Assembly: GCA_014549065.1 (NCBI GenBank)
Contig: JACDOX010000109.1
Coordinates: 223,195 to 287,194, forward strand
From: Cardinalis cardinalis
Taxonomy: Eukaryota > Chordata > Aves > Passeriformes > Cardinalidae
Length of the DNA stretch: 64,000 bases
Direction of reading: 5' to 3'
In this document: positions 35,590-46,130 of the stretch, one piece after another
Numbering within the stretch: the stretch's first letter is position 1
Layout of the letters: each line of letters begins with the position of its first letter
Translations under genes and position numbers: made by a program
Notes under the pieces: model-generated
What the model saw: only the letters and a program-made list of their open reading frames with translations
Database searches by the model: none
What the model was told of the DNA's origin: nothing

Positions 35590-36520
35590 AGCCGAACAGC
35601 GGGAATTTCAGGATGTTAATAGCCTCTTCTCTTCCGATTGGCCCAGAACGAATGCAGGGTACAGTAAATTGTCCTTGTCAGCTTAGCTCACATGATGATA
35701 TGCTTTATTTCTAGACATGCCTTGAATCTGTCCCTTGAATTTATGTTCAGAAAATAAACACTTCCAGACGGCAATAAAGCATTCAGTTGTGGCTGGCTGT
35801 TGCTCAGTCTCAAGCCAACCAGAGCCATTTACTTTGGAGTTTCTAGAGCTTGCAATGCTTTGTGTCCCTCAGCTCCTGCTCACGTTCGCAAGTGTCCCAA
35901 GTTCCCCCCCTCCAAACCCTTGGATTTCAGAGGGTGTCCAAGTGAAGCTCCAGAGAGTTTCACTTGGTTTCCATGCACCGTCCTGAAAGATGACATCAGG
36001 TCACCTCATCCACACACAGAGACCCTCCTATCTTTTATGGCAGGCAACACTGACAGGAAAGAAAATAAAAGAATCAATGGCAGCAAGTTGCAAAATAAAG
36101 ATATCGATGATTCAGGATATGAATTTCCTACCATAAAAAAGTAAATTAAACAGCTGTTCCATTTGTGCCTGATGTGGCTAAGGAAACAATTGGTGGCTGG
36201 CTGATTTACTGATTAGGAAGGTTGCATGCAGTAATCTCCACGTGTTTCTGAGAAATGCCCAAACAGAGCCGCAGTGTTTGTTTGCAACCAGTAATTTCAT
36301 GGCTATCCCTTCCCTCCCCAGCTCCCCTCAATAACACCAGTTTATAACTGCATAGTTACAGTATAGGGGAGTTTGGCAAAAATCAATGGTAAATGCACAT
36401 AGGAGACAACAAAAGAGCAATACAAATAGAGAAAGCCTCGTTACAGCTTTAGTTTATTAGAGGTGTGTGGATATTAAAATGCTTTCTTCAACCCAAAGGC
36501 AATAGAAGAAAAAATACTGG
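35590..36520. promoter_or_regulatory. Candidate conserved non-coding element block beside CpG island
   Basis: Words include ATGATGATATGCTTTATTTC (35692-35711), AATAAACAC, CTGATTTACTGATTAGG near 36202 and a CACGTG box at 36239-36244 preceded by GTAATCTC. A plus-strand frame of 114 codons ends here with a hydrophilic, protein-like tail (DIDDSGYEFPTIKK), which I treat as chance. The combination with the island suggests a promoter-proximal regulatory cluster. This is an inference. Confidence 0.42.
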
Positions 36521-37539
36521 GTTATATCCACCGCTTTTAGGGTTGGGCAGACAGCACTCAAATATTCTACCTGGAAGAAGCTGGGAGAGCCCCATGCACA
36601 GGTGGGTTTCATTTTTCTCCCATTTTACATGACACAGAATTCCTGCTCAAGTCTATTCCTCCTGAAAAAAGCCCCCACAGAGGAGCCTGTGTGGGGCCAG
36701 AAGCAGCTCTCGGGCATCTGAATGTGCCTGATAGCAAAATCATTTGATAAGGAGCCTGGAGACCTGCAGGGGTACTGCTCTGTTCTAGATTATAAACTCA
36801 TTAGGAGATAAGGATGCAAAAATAGGAATACTCCAGGTATCAGGTGGAGCTGGAGTGAATTCCCACGGATGGAGGGCTGGCAGAAACAGCTGCCTGCTAC
36901 AGGGCCAGGCTGGCCAAGAGAGAGGGTGAGCACAGGGGGTGGCCCTCTCTGCCACCCTCAAGTGGGGACCTGGGGCAGGGGGGGATGGCCAAGGGACNGA
37001 ACACAGAGACCAGCACAGAGGCTGAGGGGGGATGTTCATTGGGCCACTTCCAGCCAGACACACACTGGAAATTCTCTGAGCAGAGGAGGAAAACTCCTGC
37101 TGCACCATTTCTTCCCTTTTTACCCCCAACCCCAGCACCAGACAGATGCCTCCCATGCAGCAGGGGTGCAGAAAACATCCCTGGGGCTGGTTCATCCCNG
37201 GGTGCTCAAAAGGTTTTTGCAGTTTCACGGGAAGGCAGAGGGCAATTACACTTAACNCCCACCCCCTTTCTTTTTCTCTGGCTATCTTGCTTTCTGTTCC
37301 TCATTGGCTCTCATTCCCATCCTTCCTTTCCTCTTCTCTTCCCTCGATCCTATTCAGGGACTCCAAAGGACTAATTCAGCACAGCACGGGCAGAGATAAG
37401 TTAAAACAATGAGGAGATTTGCAATTAGGGAGAGTTTGAAGGATTGGGAATTGTGCATGTTTTACAGTCATCTCTGGGTGATGGGGACTTTATCTTCAGG
37501 AGATAGAGCTCCTTCCTTAGCTGCCACAGCCCCACCCTC
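36521..37539. other. Non-coding spacer with GC-rich centre
   Basis: About 36840-37250 is GC-rich, with five overlapping frames of 88-147 codons on both strands, all with ambiguous bases. No recognisable protein. Confidence 0.45.
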
Positions 37540-37790
37540 CTGCACCAAGTGAAATTCCACATTTTAACTAAGGTGCTGCTGTATTTCAAACGTTATCCCA
37601 TTGGGGGGGAGGAAAAAAAAAGTTTAAAAGGTACGGTGTACTTTGACTGATTATCAATGGCATACATGCCTTTAAAATCCTTTGTTAATGAGGTATCCTT
37701 ATTACCATAATCAAACACACTTAGAAACTTGTCACAGATAAGCAAAATTCCTCACATTCTTTGCTCTGCACTTTCCTTTGGCATCTCTTC
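37540..37790. promoter_or_regulatory. Candidate conserved non-coding element
   Basis: AT-rich block with GACTGATTATCAATGG, CTTTGTTAATGAGG and CCATAATCAAAC words. CpG-poor and non-coding in appearance. Confidence 0.35.
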
Positions 37791-38089
37791 CCCACCCCCC
37801 TCCGAAGCTTCTGAAGGTTAAGGACCGGTAGTGCTGGAAATTGAAGTCCTCTGTTTACCCCCANGAGCAAAGGAACAGTCAAAGCTTCCTTGCTCTGCTG
37901 CAGCAATGACCCCGAGGGTGACCTGAGGAGACCACCCTCCTGAGAGAGGAGAGGTCACCCAGCCTCCACACAGGACCTGCTCGGGGCATCCTCTGCAGAC
38001 ACAGCCAGGGACAGGCTGCAAATCATCCCAACTCTGCCAAATTATGTGTGAAGGTTTTGTAATGCAGACTACTGTCCACCAGGGATTAA
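37791..38089. other. Short spacer, no gene seen
   Basis: Mixed sequence with overlapping minus-strand frames of 61 and 67 codons. Nothing recognised. Confidence 0.4.
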
Positions 38090-38480
38090 ATTAAGAACAT
38101 CAAACCCAACACAGAAAGAATTTCATTTTATCCTGAAATTCGACTTGCAGTGTTTTATTTAATGCTTCTTATCAGCCCTCACGTCCCAAAACATCTCGCC
38201 ACCAGAAAATACTTAAATAAATTGGGCAATTTGTGCAGAGGGCCATACAAATTTAGCATGAAAGACTCCTGCTTTTAATTTGTTCATACAGAACATGGAC
38301 TCTGACAGCCACTCAGGCAGCCTTTCCTATTCATTCCAGAAACCATCTCTTCTGCCTGTGTTTACAGAGTACCTGTCTAAATAGCACAAAAACTTGATTT
38401 AAATGCGAGTGGTCTGACATGAATCAAGTGATTGATAATTAGAGCAAAGTTAGAAATATACTCAGCTCAGACAGGAGAGT
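38090..38480. promoter_or_regulatory. Strong candidate conserved non-coding element with PBX-HOX word
   Basis: A CpG-poor, complex block. It contains the perfect PBX-HOX composite TGATTGAT at 38429-38436 overlapping TAATTAG at 38436-38442, plus TTTTATTTAATGC, CTTAAATAAATTGG and TTTTAATTTG words. The absence of frames and the composite homeodomain site make it one of the better enhancer candidates. Confidence 0.42.
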
Positions 38481-40489
38481 GTGCACATCACTATGTGTCA
38501 GCATCCAACGATTCCTATTCCAGACTGGACCATTTCATGTGGAATTGCAATCCACAGCAGCATTTTNCATAAATCCAACTTCTTGTTACATAAATATACA
38601 TCCTATTACTTGGGCTTGTTGGGTTTTTTTTAACCTGTGAGAAAAAGTTTCTGCTTTACTGTAGCCTTCAATGTAACAATTTGCTTTTTTTTGNGTTTGA
38701 GAAAGTTGTTGAGCACTAAAAACCTGAAATAAGTCAAGTTATGAATCCTGAGGACCACTCCAGCTCCTTTACTGAAAAGCCACACTGACTTCCCTGCAGT
38801 TGCTTCCACTGTGTTAAAAAACAAATCTACATAAGCTCGCAAGAAAAGAAAAAGAAAAAAACAAAGCAAAATTTAGGGCTGGTAGAGAAGAAAACTCAAG
38901 CTTTTGAATATATGAAAATTTGATTCTTAGGCTTAACAGAATATTCGTAATCAGAACCTAAATGTGTCAAGTAAGTAGAAGAGATTAAGAAAATAGAATA
39001 TAGAATATTGATCCTATATATATATATAAATAAATGTATATAAATATAGATACTTTATATTAAGCAGTAACATTCCAATTCTCCAACTAGTAGGACTCTG
39101 TTAACTCGTTCACCAGGATGAGCACTTTCCCTTTGGAGGCTGAATATCAGTAAACGTGTGAAGAAAAGCCACTGAAAACACACGTGTGTTCCTTTGGAAA
39201 GTGAAACAACAACTCCCACCACACGCTGTTANGCCATTAAAACTCTTGATACTCACATCACCTTCTGTATTGATCAATTATGGCTGCTCATGACCTAGCA
39301 AGGCAGTAAAAATCCTGTAATTTCGGATGGCATGGGGGGCCCAATGCTGCTGTGGCTTGAGACAGAGCAGCCAAAACCCTCCNGAAAGGCGGCGTGGATT
39401 GGGGTTTACAACCCAACACAGTACTTGGCTGCAGCACTGTTAAAAAGCCAGCGTTTGCCAGAGTTACCACACAATTCTGGGATGGCTGCAGCAGCTCCAG
39501 AATTGCAGGGATGACTGTAGTTTCTCNGACAAGGCAGTGTGGGAACTGCAGGTTAATGGTATCTCTTAATGGCGATGGCTGTAATGTAGGTTAATGGGAT
39601 CATAATTTCTTTTCCCTGGGAGAATTTGCGAATTCTTCCATTCATTGCCATTATTTTTAGCAGCAAATGAAGGATGTGATTCCGACCTGGAGATGTTTGC
39701 ACCAGGAGGTTTGTTTTTAGTGAAGAGCCTGTTCAACTAACTGNAACCAAACCCAGGGCAATAGTTTCAGGAGTGGTGAGGAAGGCTCAGACTGGAACTG
39801 TTTTGCCTTGGTATGTTTAGTGCTGCCCANTTTTCAGAGAGCCCCTCTTTTGGGCTCATCCCACAGCATGCCCTGACTCTGGTCGTGGTGGAAGACTCTA
39901 ACACTGCCCTCTGAGCTCAGCCCAAATCCTTTATGCCCTGAAACGCACCATGTGGGACATTGTGAGGGTTGCAAAACCCTTTTTGGCTTATGGATGAAGT
40001 TTATCANTGATCTGGAGGCAGATCTTCCCGGCCACATCCCTGTCCCTGCTTGTCCCCGTGCCCTCTCCATCCTGCCCTTCAAGCCTTGCTGCTGAAGGTG
40101 CTGGAGGGCNCGGGCTCTTTGTCCCTAGGAAAACCAAACTTTGCTGACTTACCAGAACAAGGCATGCCTGGCTGTCAGCTTATCAGAGGAGGGGGGGAAG
40201 GAGAGGAGAAGCCTTTCTTATGCAGCACCCGAGCCCCAGCTGGGCAGCTGGAAAGGGCAGGGGGCTGATGGTTCTGCTGGGAAGCATTGCCCCCTCCCAG
40301 TGCAGCTACCCAGGCAGGTTTGATGGCCCCTGGCGAGCAGGGCAGCACCACAAACGCTCCTCAGAGGGACTCCTGCCCACCCTTCCATCCTTTTCCTTGC
40401 TCTTTCCCCGTGTCCCCGTGGCCTGTGCCCCTGGCAGGCAGTGGGGCTTGGCTGGGGTGTCCATGTCCCATCTCCAATGCCACCGTGAC
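38481..40489. other. Non-coding spacer, no gene seen
   Basis: It contains an AT microsatellite (39013-39060). The word AGGTTAATGGTAT recurs with one change 38 bp on (39550-39562 and 39588-39600). Frames over the GC-rich right end overlap on both strands. Confidence 0.45.
39013..39060. repeat. TA-rich microsatellite
   Basis: A (TA)n core of about seven units runs into interrupted TATAAATA-type repeats. Likely polymorphic. Confidence 0.85.
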
Positions 40490-40548
40490 CCCCGCGAGCG
40501 GGCGGGCGGGCGAGCGCCGGGTCAGGGCTCGCCGGGGCCAAGTTCAAG
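40490..40548. promoter_or_regulatory. Short GC-box cluster
   Basis: About ten CpGs in 50 bp include three overlapping GGGCGG-type SP/KLF boxes. It is too short for a classical CpG island. It directly precedes an AT-rich candidate element. No frame with protein character starts here. Confidence 0.35.
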
Positions 40549-40559
40549 GGCACAGGCTG

Positions 40560-40770
40560 GTACAGACGTATAAACAAGGGAATGGTATGTAAGCAATAAA
40601 GACATAAAGGTTAGGATCAGGGCTAGCAGTACAATAAACAGCTGTGATAACCCGGTTTGTTTATAGATAAAGAATTTACTGTAAAATCTGCAACGTGCAG
40701 GATACGTTTGTTAACGCTTTAAGGGACGTGTGCTTTTAGATCCTCTTTCATTTCTTGTTCTGTGCACTGA
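40560..40770. promoter_or_regulatory. Candidate conserved non-coding element with paired FOX words
   Basis: FOX-type words in opposite orientation (ATAAACA at 40634-40640 and TGTTTAT at 40658-40664) flank a CAGCTG E-box (40639-40644) and a GATAA word. TTTGTTAACGC follows near 40707. The arrangement is compact and non-repetitive. Function is inferred. Confidence 0.4.
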
Positions 40771-40985
40771 GTAAATGTCACCAAAGATCCTTTTTTACTT
40801 CTGCTTTCTTTTAAATCAAGCCCAGGAAACACACACATATCACATTAGCTGGAAATCTTTCCCTTCAAAAATCCAGAGCAGCCAACACGTTCCACAGGAG
40901 TTTAAAAGTGCTGCTACAAGAAATGCAGACAGCCCAGCCCTTAAGATTTTCCTAATAAAACACCCATGTTTCAGGCAAGGAATAT
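40771..40985. other. Short spacer, no gene seen
   Basis: An 81-codon frame spans it but has no recognisable features. Confidence 0.4.
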
Positions 40986-41420
40986 CCCTTTACACACNAT
41001 TTTCCCTAATTTACTATTAACACACATAAATACAGTAAGCACGATTTCACCAGGGCTGTTGTAATTTTGCACAGTGTCTGTTTTGGCAACTTTTACTTTT
41101 AAGATATATTTCAGAGTGTAGCCAAGCGTTTTGCAAAATTACCACGGTGCTTCTTAGGTGTCCTGTGAGGCTCCCATCAGAAGTACCATATATTGTACTG
41201 CAGCTATTGATCCAAATGGCTACATTTCTAAAGCAGAAAATGATTGTGTGGTGAAAGCAGTGCAGAGGTGCAGTAAAATGCCCTCAAGTATATAAAGACA
41301 TAAAGATTAAAGTCACCCTGCAGGTTCCCTTTAACTCCTCCAAATCCACTGTGTAATGTGTTCTTTTAGGATAAATCAAAAACTTTGTACAAATTAACAT
41401 GACAGGTGCCAGTGTTCATA
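40986..41420. promoter_or_regulatory. Candidate conserved non-coding element
   Basis: AT-rich block with CTAATTTACTATTAACAC, ACATAAATACAG, GCTATTGATCC and AATGATTG words. CpG-poor and no coding frame. Assigned by texture. Confidence 0.33.
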
Positions 41421-43164
41421 AATAAGATGGCTCCTCACCATCAGGAGGCTCCAGGAAAGTTTACTTTGCTTTAAATACATGCAAAAGCTGTTAATTAAAT
41501 TCCCAGATGTCCAAAGAACATCTGAATAACTAGAAGGCAAAATAACACCCCAAAATTTGTCAGCCAGAACACGTATTCAGGATAAGAAATTGAGTCTTCA
41601 GTACACAGGATGCCCTAGAGTGTTAATACCAACAATTTTCAGTTCTGTGGTTAGTCTTCGATAAAGTGTAGATGATCTTAAATAGAAAACACATAGGAGG
41701 AGTCTGTCAGGGATGCTTTCTCCTCCACAGCACCAAAGTGCCTTTTCTAAACTGTGGGATACACTTTTCACCAGCTTTTAGCAACACATTTGTTACGTAG
41801 GACTTGTAAAAGCATTTGACTGCAGGACAAACGCATTTGCCCTTGTATTGCTTTCACATTCATCCTCGGGATACTTTTTGGTGCCAGCCAGCTTCAAGAC
41901 ATTTAACCTTCCCCTAGTGACACCTAAAAGCATGTTGCAGCTGACAGAGAGGGCTCCCAGCACCCCTGAACTCCACAACCAAGCTCACACCATGAGCAGG
42001 GCTCTCCAGCTCCTCTTTAGCCTAATTAATAAATAACAGCAGCTTACCAATAAGCTGTATAATTTAATGCCTGCCCTGAGCCAGGTTCTTCTTTGTCCTG
42101 CTTCTGCTTCCACCATGCTCAGCAGATGAACACTCAAGGTGAAATACTTCCCCCAGTCAAGCTGATGGTTGAATTGTCCAGGATCATAAGGGAACTGGTA
42201 GATCCTAAACAAATTAATCTTTGAAGAAAGAAACCTTTCAGTCCCTGGCTCCTAGCTGCTCCTGTACACAAATAAGGTATTTCCAGGAGCTTGTACTTCA
42301 GGAGCTCTGTCACTGAAATAATCAGTTGATCAAAACATCCTTATAAGTAAAATTCTGGCCCTCTCTAGCTCTGGTCAAAAGACAGATGGATGAAAAGGCA
42401 TTGCTAATGCAAACCCCTATCACGTCTGGGGCCTTTCCCCTGCACAATTATCCCGCCTGGATTATTCCTCCAGGACTGTGACTGATTTACACACTACAGG
42501 AGTGCATCTCATCTGGGAAACGAGTGCAGCTTTTTAATTATTCTCTGNACCACGGTATCACCCGCTGGGTTTTGGTCAGGGCTGCCGTGCTTGGGGCTGC
42601 ACGTTGCAGGGGGACAGGATGGGGCCCAGCCAAACTGCTTCCCCCCACCTTGGAATTTGGGCAGAGAGGTAACACAAGGCTGCAGAGAGATGCCTGCAGC
42701 TCAAACAATGAGCAGTTGTAGCACCCTGCCTTGCCTGCTCTCTTCAAGGGCTCAGAGGAGCCCCAAGGGAGTTTGAAGGAGGAAGATTGGTGTGAGTGCT
42801 GTGCACAGTCAAAGCCTGATGGTGCTGGCCAAAATTATTACTNGAAAGCATAAATAAATGGATGGAAAGGCTCTGACAAGGACAGTGAGGGTTTAATGTG
42901 GGGTGTGACAGCACAGAGGCAGCGGGGGCAGGTGACAGGAGGTGGCACAGAGGCTGTGACAGATTCAGCTGCTCTGGATCCAGAGCCAGGCTGGGGAGGC
43001 AGGGATCCCACTGCCTGCCAGGGTGGAAGGGAACAGGGCAGTGTGGAAGCACATTGTGGGCCATCCACCTTCCAACACCCTTCCACAGCAAAACCATCCA
43101 TCCCAGGAACAGCAAGCAGCGGTAACGAGGAATTAGGATCTGCAACAGGGTGGGTCCCTACAAC
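41421..43164. other. Non-coding spacer, no gene seen
   Basis: Unique sequence, GC-richer towards the right, where frames of 117-157 codons overlap on both strands and run into the CR1 copy. Nothing recognised. Confidence 0.45.
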
Positions 43165-43545
43165 TGCACAGAAACACAAGATGGTTTGCATTGGAAGGGA
43201 CCTTAAAGCTCATCCAATTCCATCCCCTGCCGTGGGCAGGAACACCTTCCACTGTCCCACCTTGCTCAGAGCCCCATCTGACCTGACCTTGAACACTTCC
43301 ACAGCTGGGGCATCCACAGCTTCTCTGGGCAACCTGTGCCAGNGCCTCACCACCCTCAGAATAAAGTAGTTTTTNCTAATATCCAGTCTAAGCCTACTCT
43401 CTCCCAGTTTAAAGCCATTCCCCCTGGTCCTGTCACTACATGCTCTCGTAAAAATTCTTTCTCCTCCTCTCTTCCCTTCAGGTACTGGAAGGCAGCAATT
43501 AGGTCACCTCTAAGCCTAAGCCTCTTCAGTAACATCGAGGAACAA
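43165..43545 (-). mobile_element. CR1 LINE, 5'-truncated 3' end
   Basis: The + strand reads as the reverse complement of a CR1 3' end: TGGTTTGCATTGGAAGGGACC-like text near the left edge, then the typical 'brought back in reverse' C-terminal coding segment. On the minus strand the peptide LRLRGDLIAAFQYLKG, diagnostic of the CR1 reverse-transcriptase C-terminus, lies near 43474-43524. Downstream coding is broken by indels and ambiguous bases. The element ends, as CR1 does, without a poly(A) tail. It is dead, non-autonomous and typical of 5'-truncated avian copies. Confidence 0.93.
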
Positions 43546-43561
43546 ACAACAACAACAACAA
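43543..43561. repeat. (ACA)n microsatellite at CR1 truncation point
   Basis: About five CAA/ACA units abut the 5'-truncated end of the CR1 copy. Probably slippage at the integration junction. Confidence 0.8.
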
Positions 43562-43999
43562 AGCNCTGCAAGGTTAACCCTAATTCATTTCCCAAGGCCC
43601 CAGTCACTGCTGATGCACCTGCCTTGTGGAGGAAGCTGTTTGAAGCAGGGCAGCATATCCGTGTCCTTCCCACCTGGCCACCCACACCCCAGCATCCCTG
43701 GACTGTGTGAGAACAAGCNCAGAGGACTCAGACAGGCTGGACAAGATGCCTCCAGCTCCAAGCTCCAGCAGCTGCCTTCATCCCGTGCATCTATCTGAGA
43801 AAGACACTGCTGGAGGGGACCCTCGCTGGCCACANGAGGCATCATTAGAGCCGTGAGCTGGCCTTCAAACCAGCTTGCACTCAGAAGAAATGAAGAAGTG
43901 TAAGAAGGAACCACANAAATGAATAAACACACAGCTCTGCCCTGCTCAGGCAGGTAATGTGGGAAGGGAGGGGTCACACACGTGTTGGGGGCTGCCCTG
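43562..43999. other. Non-coding spacer, no gene seen
   Basis: Unique sequence. The 130-codon minus-strand frame (43585-43977) contains several ambiguous residues and no recognised feature. Confidence 0.45.
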
Positions 44000-44560
44000 C
44001 GTTTCCCTTTTGAAACTGGTGGCCCCAGCTCTTACATGACAATTACCCACGTATCCGGATTTATGAGATTCCTCACCCAGCCAATAAAACCGGGAGGGAA
44101 ATATAGAGATGTCCATAAATGACATATTTTCATGCTTTGTGCAGCCCGTCCCTGTGAAGCGCTTTTGAGCAGCTAAGCAATTTACATCTAATAGCAAAGT
44201 GTTTTTTAATCAGTCAGATCAATTTGTGAAGAATTGGTACATTAGGTATAGCCATACAGCAGAGATCCTTATAGCAAAGGTTTAGAAGTAATTGCTCCCT
44301 GACCCACTGAACACTGTATTACTATAGAAGTTTGTATTCTATTAAGAGTTAATAAGTGACCAAAATCTAGACTAATACACTGTCAGGGTTCATTATCATT
44401 ACAGGTTCTTGCTATTTTTCCANTGCCTTTTGCTCTGCCGTTCTTGCTACGTATGGAAAACCTATATCAAGATGGTTGTCATGGCAATGGAAAGATTTGC
44501 ATGTGTCTTATCTATCTATTTAAATACCTTCTTATGGTTTATAACTGCCATAATACATCC
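44000..44560. promoter_or_regulatory. Strong candidate conserved non-coding element
   Basis: Over 500 bp of CpG-poor, complex AT-rich sequence. It has CCAATAAAA near 44081, CCATAAATGACA at 44113, TTTTTTAATCAGTCAG at 44202, TAATAAGTGACC, and a perfect POU octamer ATTTGCAT at 44495-44502. No frame longer than 83 codons. By eye it is among the clearest enhancer-like blocks of the window. Confidence 0.45.
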
Positions 44561-45569
44561 CTCCAGCCCTGCTCATTGCTAATTTAGAGCCAGCCCAGTG
44601 TGTCTGAGGTCAGTGATACCATCGGAAGCATGTTGTCTAGACAACTCCAGAGCCACTGTCCGTGGGATAATTGTTTTATGCAAATAAAAAAGTACAATGG
44701 TGACACTCNCATCCATGACTTGCACAATCTGCCTGTGCTGGGGCTGGATCATCATCACCTGCCCAGAAAGGGAATTTTCTGCCGTGTCATCCCTGGCTTG
44801 TTGGTCTTTTTGGATACCAGTTTCCTTTGGTCAGGCCTGGAGCTGCTCTGAGATGAGGCCAGTGCTGTGAGATGAGGCGCTGCAAAAATCTGCCCTGAGT
44901 GCAGGTGTGCCACTTAAGAGCATTGAAGACAACCTGCCAAATCCAACCCCCTCATCAAAATTACTCATTTGTACAAGGGTGGATGAAAGCTCCCTCTGCA
45001 CCCAGGGCATGAACCCTCAATAAGCATTTTGAGTTGGTACCAAGAGTCTTTGGGGTAGGTATTACATTTTAAAAACAACTCGACAAAGATTCCAATGGGT
45101 TGGACTAAAATGATCTAAAACTTTCTACCTGCCACAAATCTAAGTTCTTCCTTTCTCCACGTCTTTGTACCTCANTAATTTCCATCAAAACACACTGGGC
45201 TGAGAGTGCTCCTTAGGAAGATCATGTGGAAGAGGTGGAAATGTTTTGCAGGCAGCAGAAACTGCTGGCCATCGACAGAGAGAGCAATACCTGCATCACT
45301 CTGCTCCCCTCTTTTATCTTTTCCTCCTTCAAGAGTTCATACTTTGCTGCTACATCCAAATGGCTGCAAAGGTAAGTGTGGCTATTACTGCATAAATCCC
45401 TAATGCACACAAGGCAGTATGAAAACACTGAGCCTGGCAACAACAACCACCCCCATGAAAGGCTATCTCTGAAATCCAAAACCCCAGACTCCTCATTCCT
45501 CTTTGATCTCCCTGACTCAGGGGTTGTGGTTTTTCAGGATGTCCACAGATTAAAACCACTTNTTCAAGT
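44561..45569. other. Non-coding spacer, no gene seen
   Basis: Mixed unique sequence with short frames. A small direct repeat TGAGATGAGGC occurs at 44849 and 44868. A possible CR1 tail relic is listed separately. Confidence 0.45.
45095..45135 (+). mobile_element. Possible ancient CR1 3' tail relic
   Basis: GGGTTGGACTAAAATGATCT closely resembles the sense-strand CR1 3' untranslated tail (GGTTGGACTAGATGATCTT type). The following 15 bases diverge. Only about 40 bp is recognisable, so coincidence is possible. Confidence 0.35.
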
Positions 45570-46130
45570 ACTCCAAGATCTACTAACGATTTATTTCCTG
45601 GCAAATTGTACACTGCTGGTACCAGAGATAATTAATAATAATATTGGAAATGTTTAATAATTTGATAATTGACTGATTTGTTGCCACTATTTGCATCGCT
45701 TGACCACGCTTACGGATTAGAAATGTATTTCTCCTCGAGATAATTGATATTTGTATTCACAGTGTGAGGAAATGCCACCTATTCCTGCAGCAGTAAATCA
45801 GGAACCATTTACCCTGCCAATACAGTTAGACAATGTTTACGTGCAGGGCTACATTCATTGTTTGACTAATCCGCGAGGGGTAGATTTTCTATTGCATTTC
45901 AATAGCTCATCTACTTCAGACTGTTGTGAACTTTCTAAAGATGTGTTTTCACTGACAATAGCAGATCTTGGAGTGCAGTAATCTGGAATTGAAGCTGCAG
46001 TGACAGATTTACTCCAGGCGCGTTTTGCATGAGGCATTACTGCAAACATTATTTTATACCTGCGCGCGCACAAATATTCTACACGCGCACGCGGAGCCGA
46101 CAAAAGCTTCGGAAGGTGATTTCTGCAGTT
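45570..46130. promoter_or_regulatory. Strong candidate conserved non-coding element
   Basis: AT-rich, complex block with TTTGATAATTGACTGATTTG (45661-45680), the octamer ATTTGCAT at 45689-45696, CGGATTAG and GAGATAATTG words. It ends in a Z-DNA-prone CpG run at 46061-46093. A plus-strand frame (45751-45981, 76 codons from a non-ATG start) has an AG acceptor-like edge at about 45762 and reads unusually protein-like, but I find no family for it. Regulatory DNA is preferred over an exon. Confidence 0.42.
46061..46093. repeat. Alternating purine-pyrimidine CG runs
   Basis: TGCGCGCGCAC at 46061-46071 and ACGCGCACGCG at 46083-46093 flank ACAAATATTCT. Alternating CG/CA runs favour Z-DNA. The high CpG count in an otherwise CpG-poor block is unusual. 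Confidence 0.65.

Noticed and set aside
41665..41680. TAGATGATCTTAAA resembling the CR1 tail
   Set aside because: Only about 14 bp match and no flanking CR1 sequence is present.
43828..43842. CTCF-like GGCCACANGAGGC
   Set aside because: Core G-run positions mismatch and one base is ambiguous.
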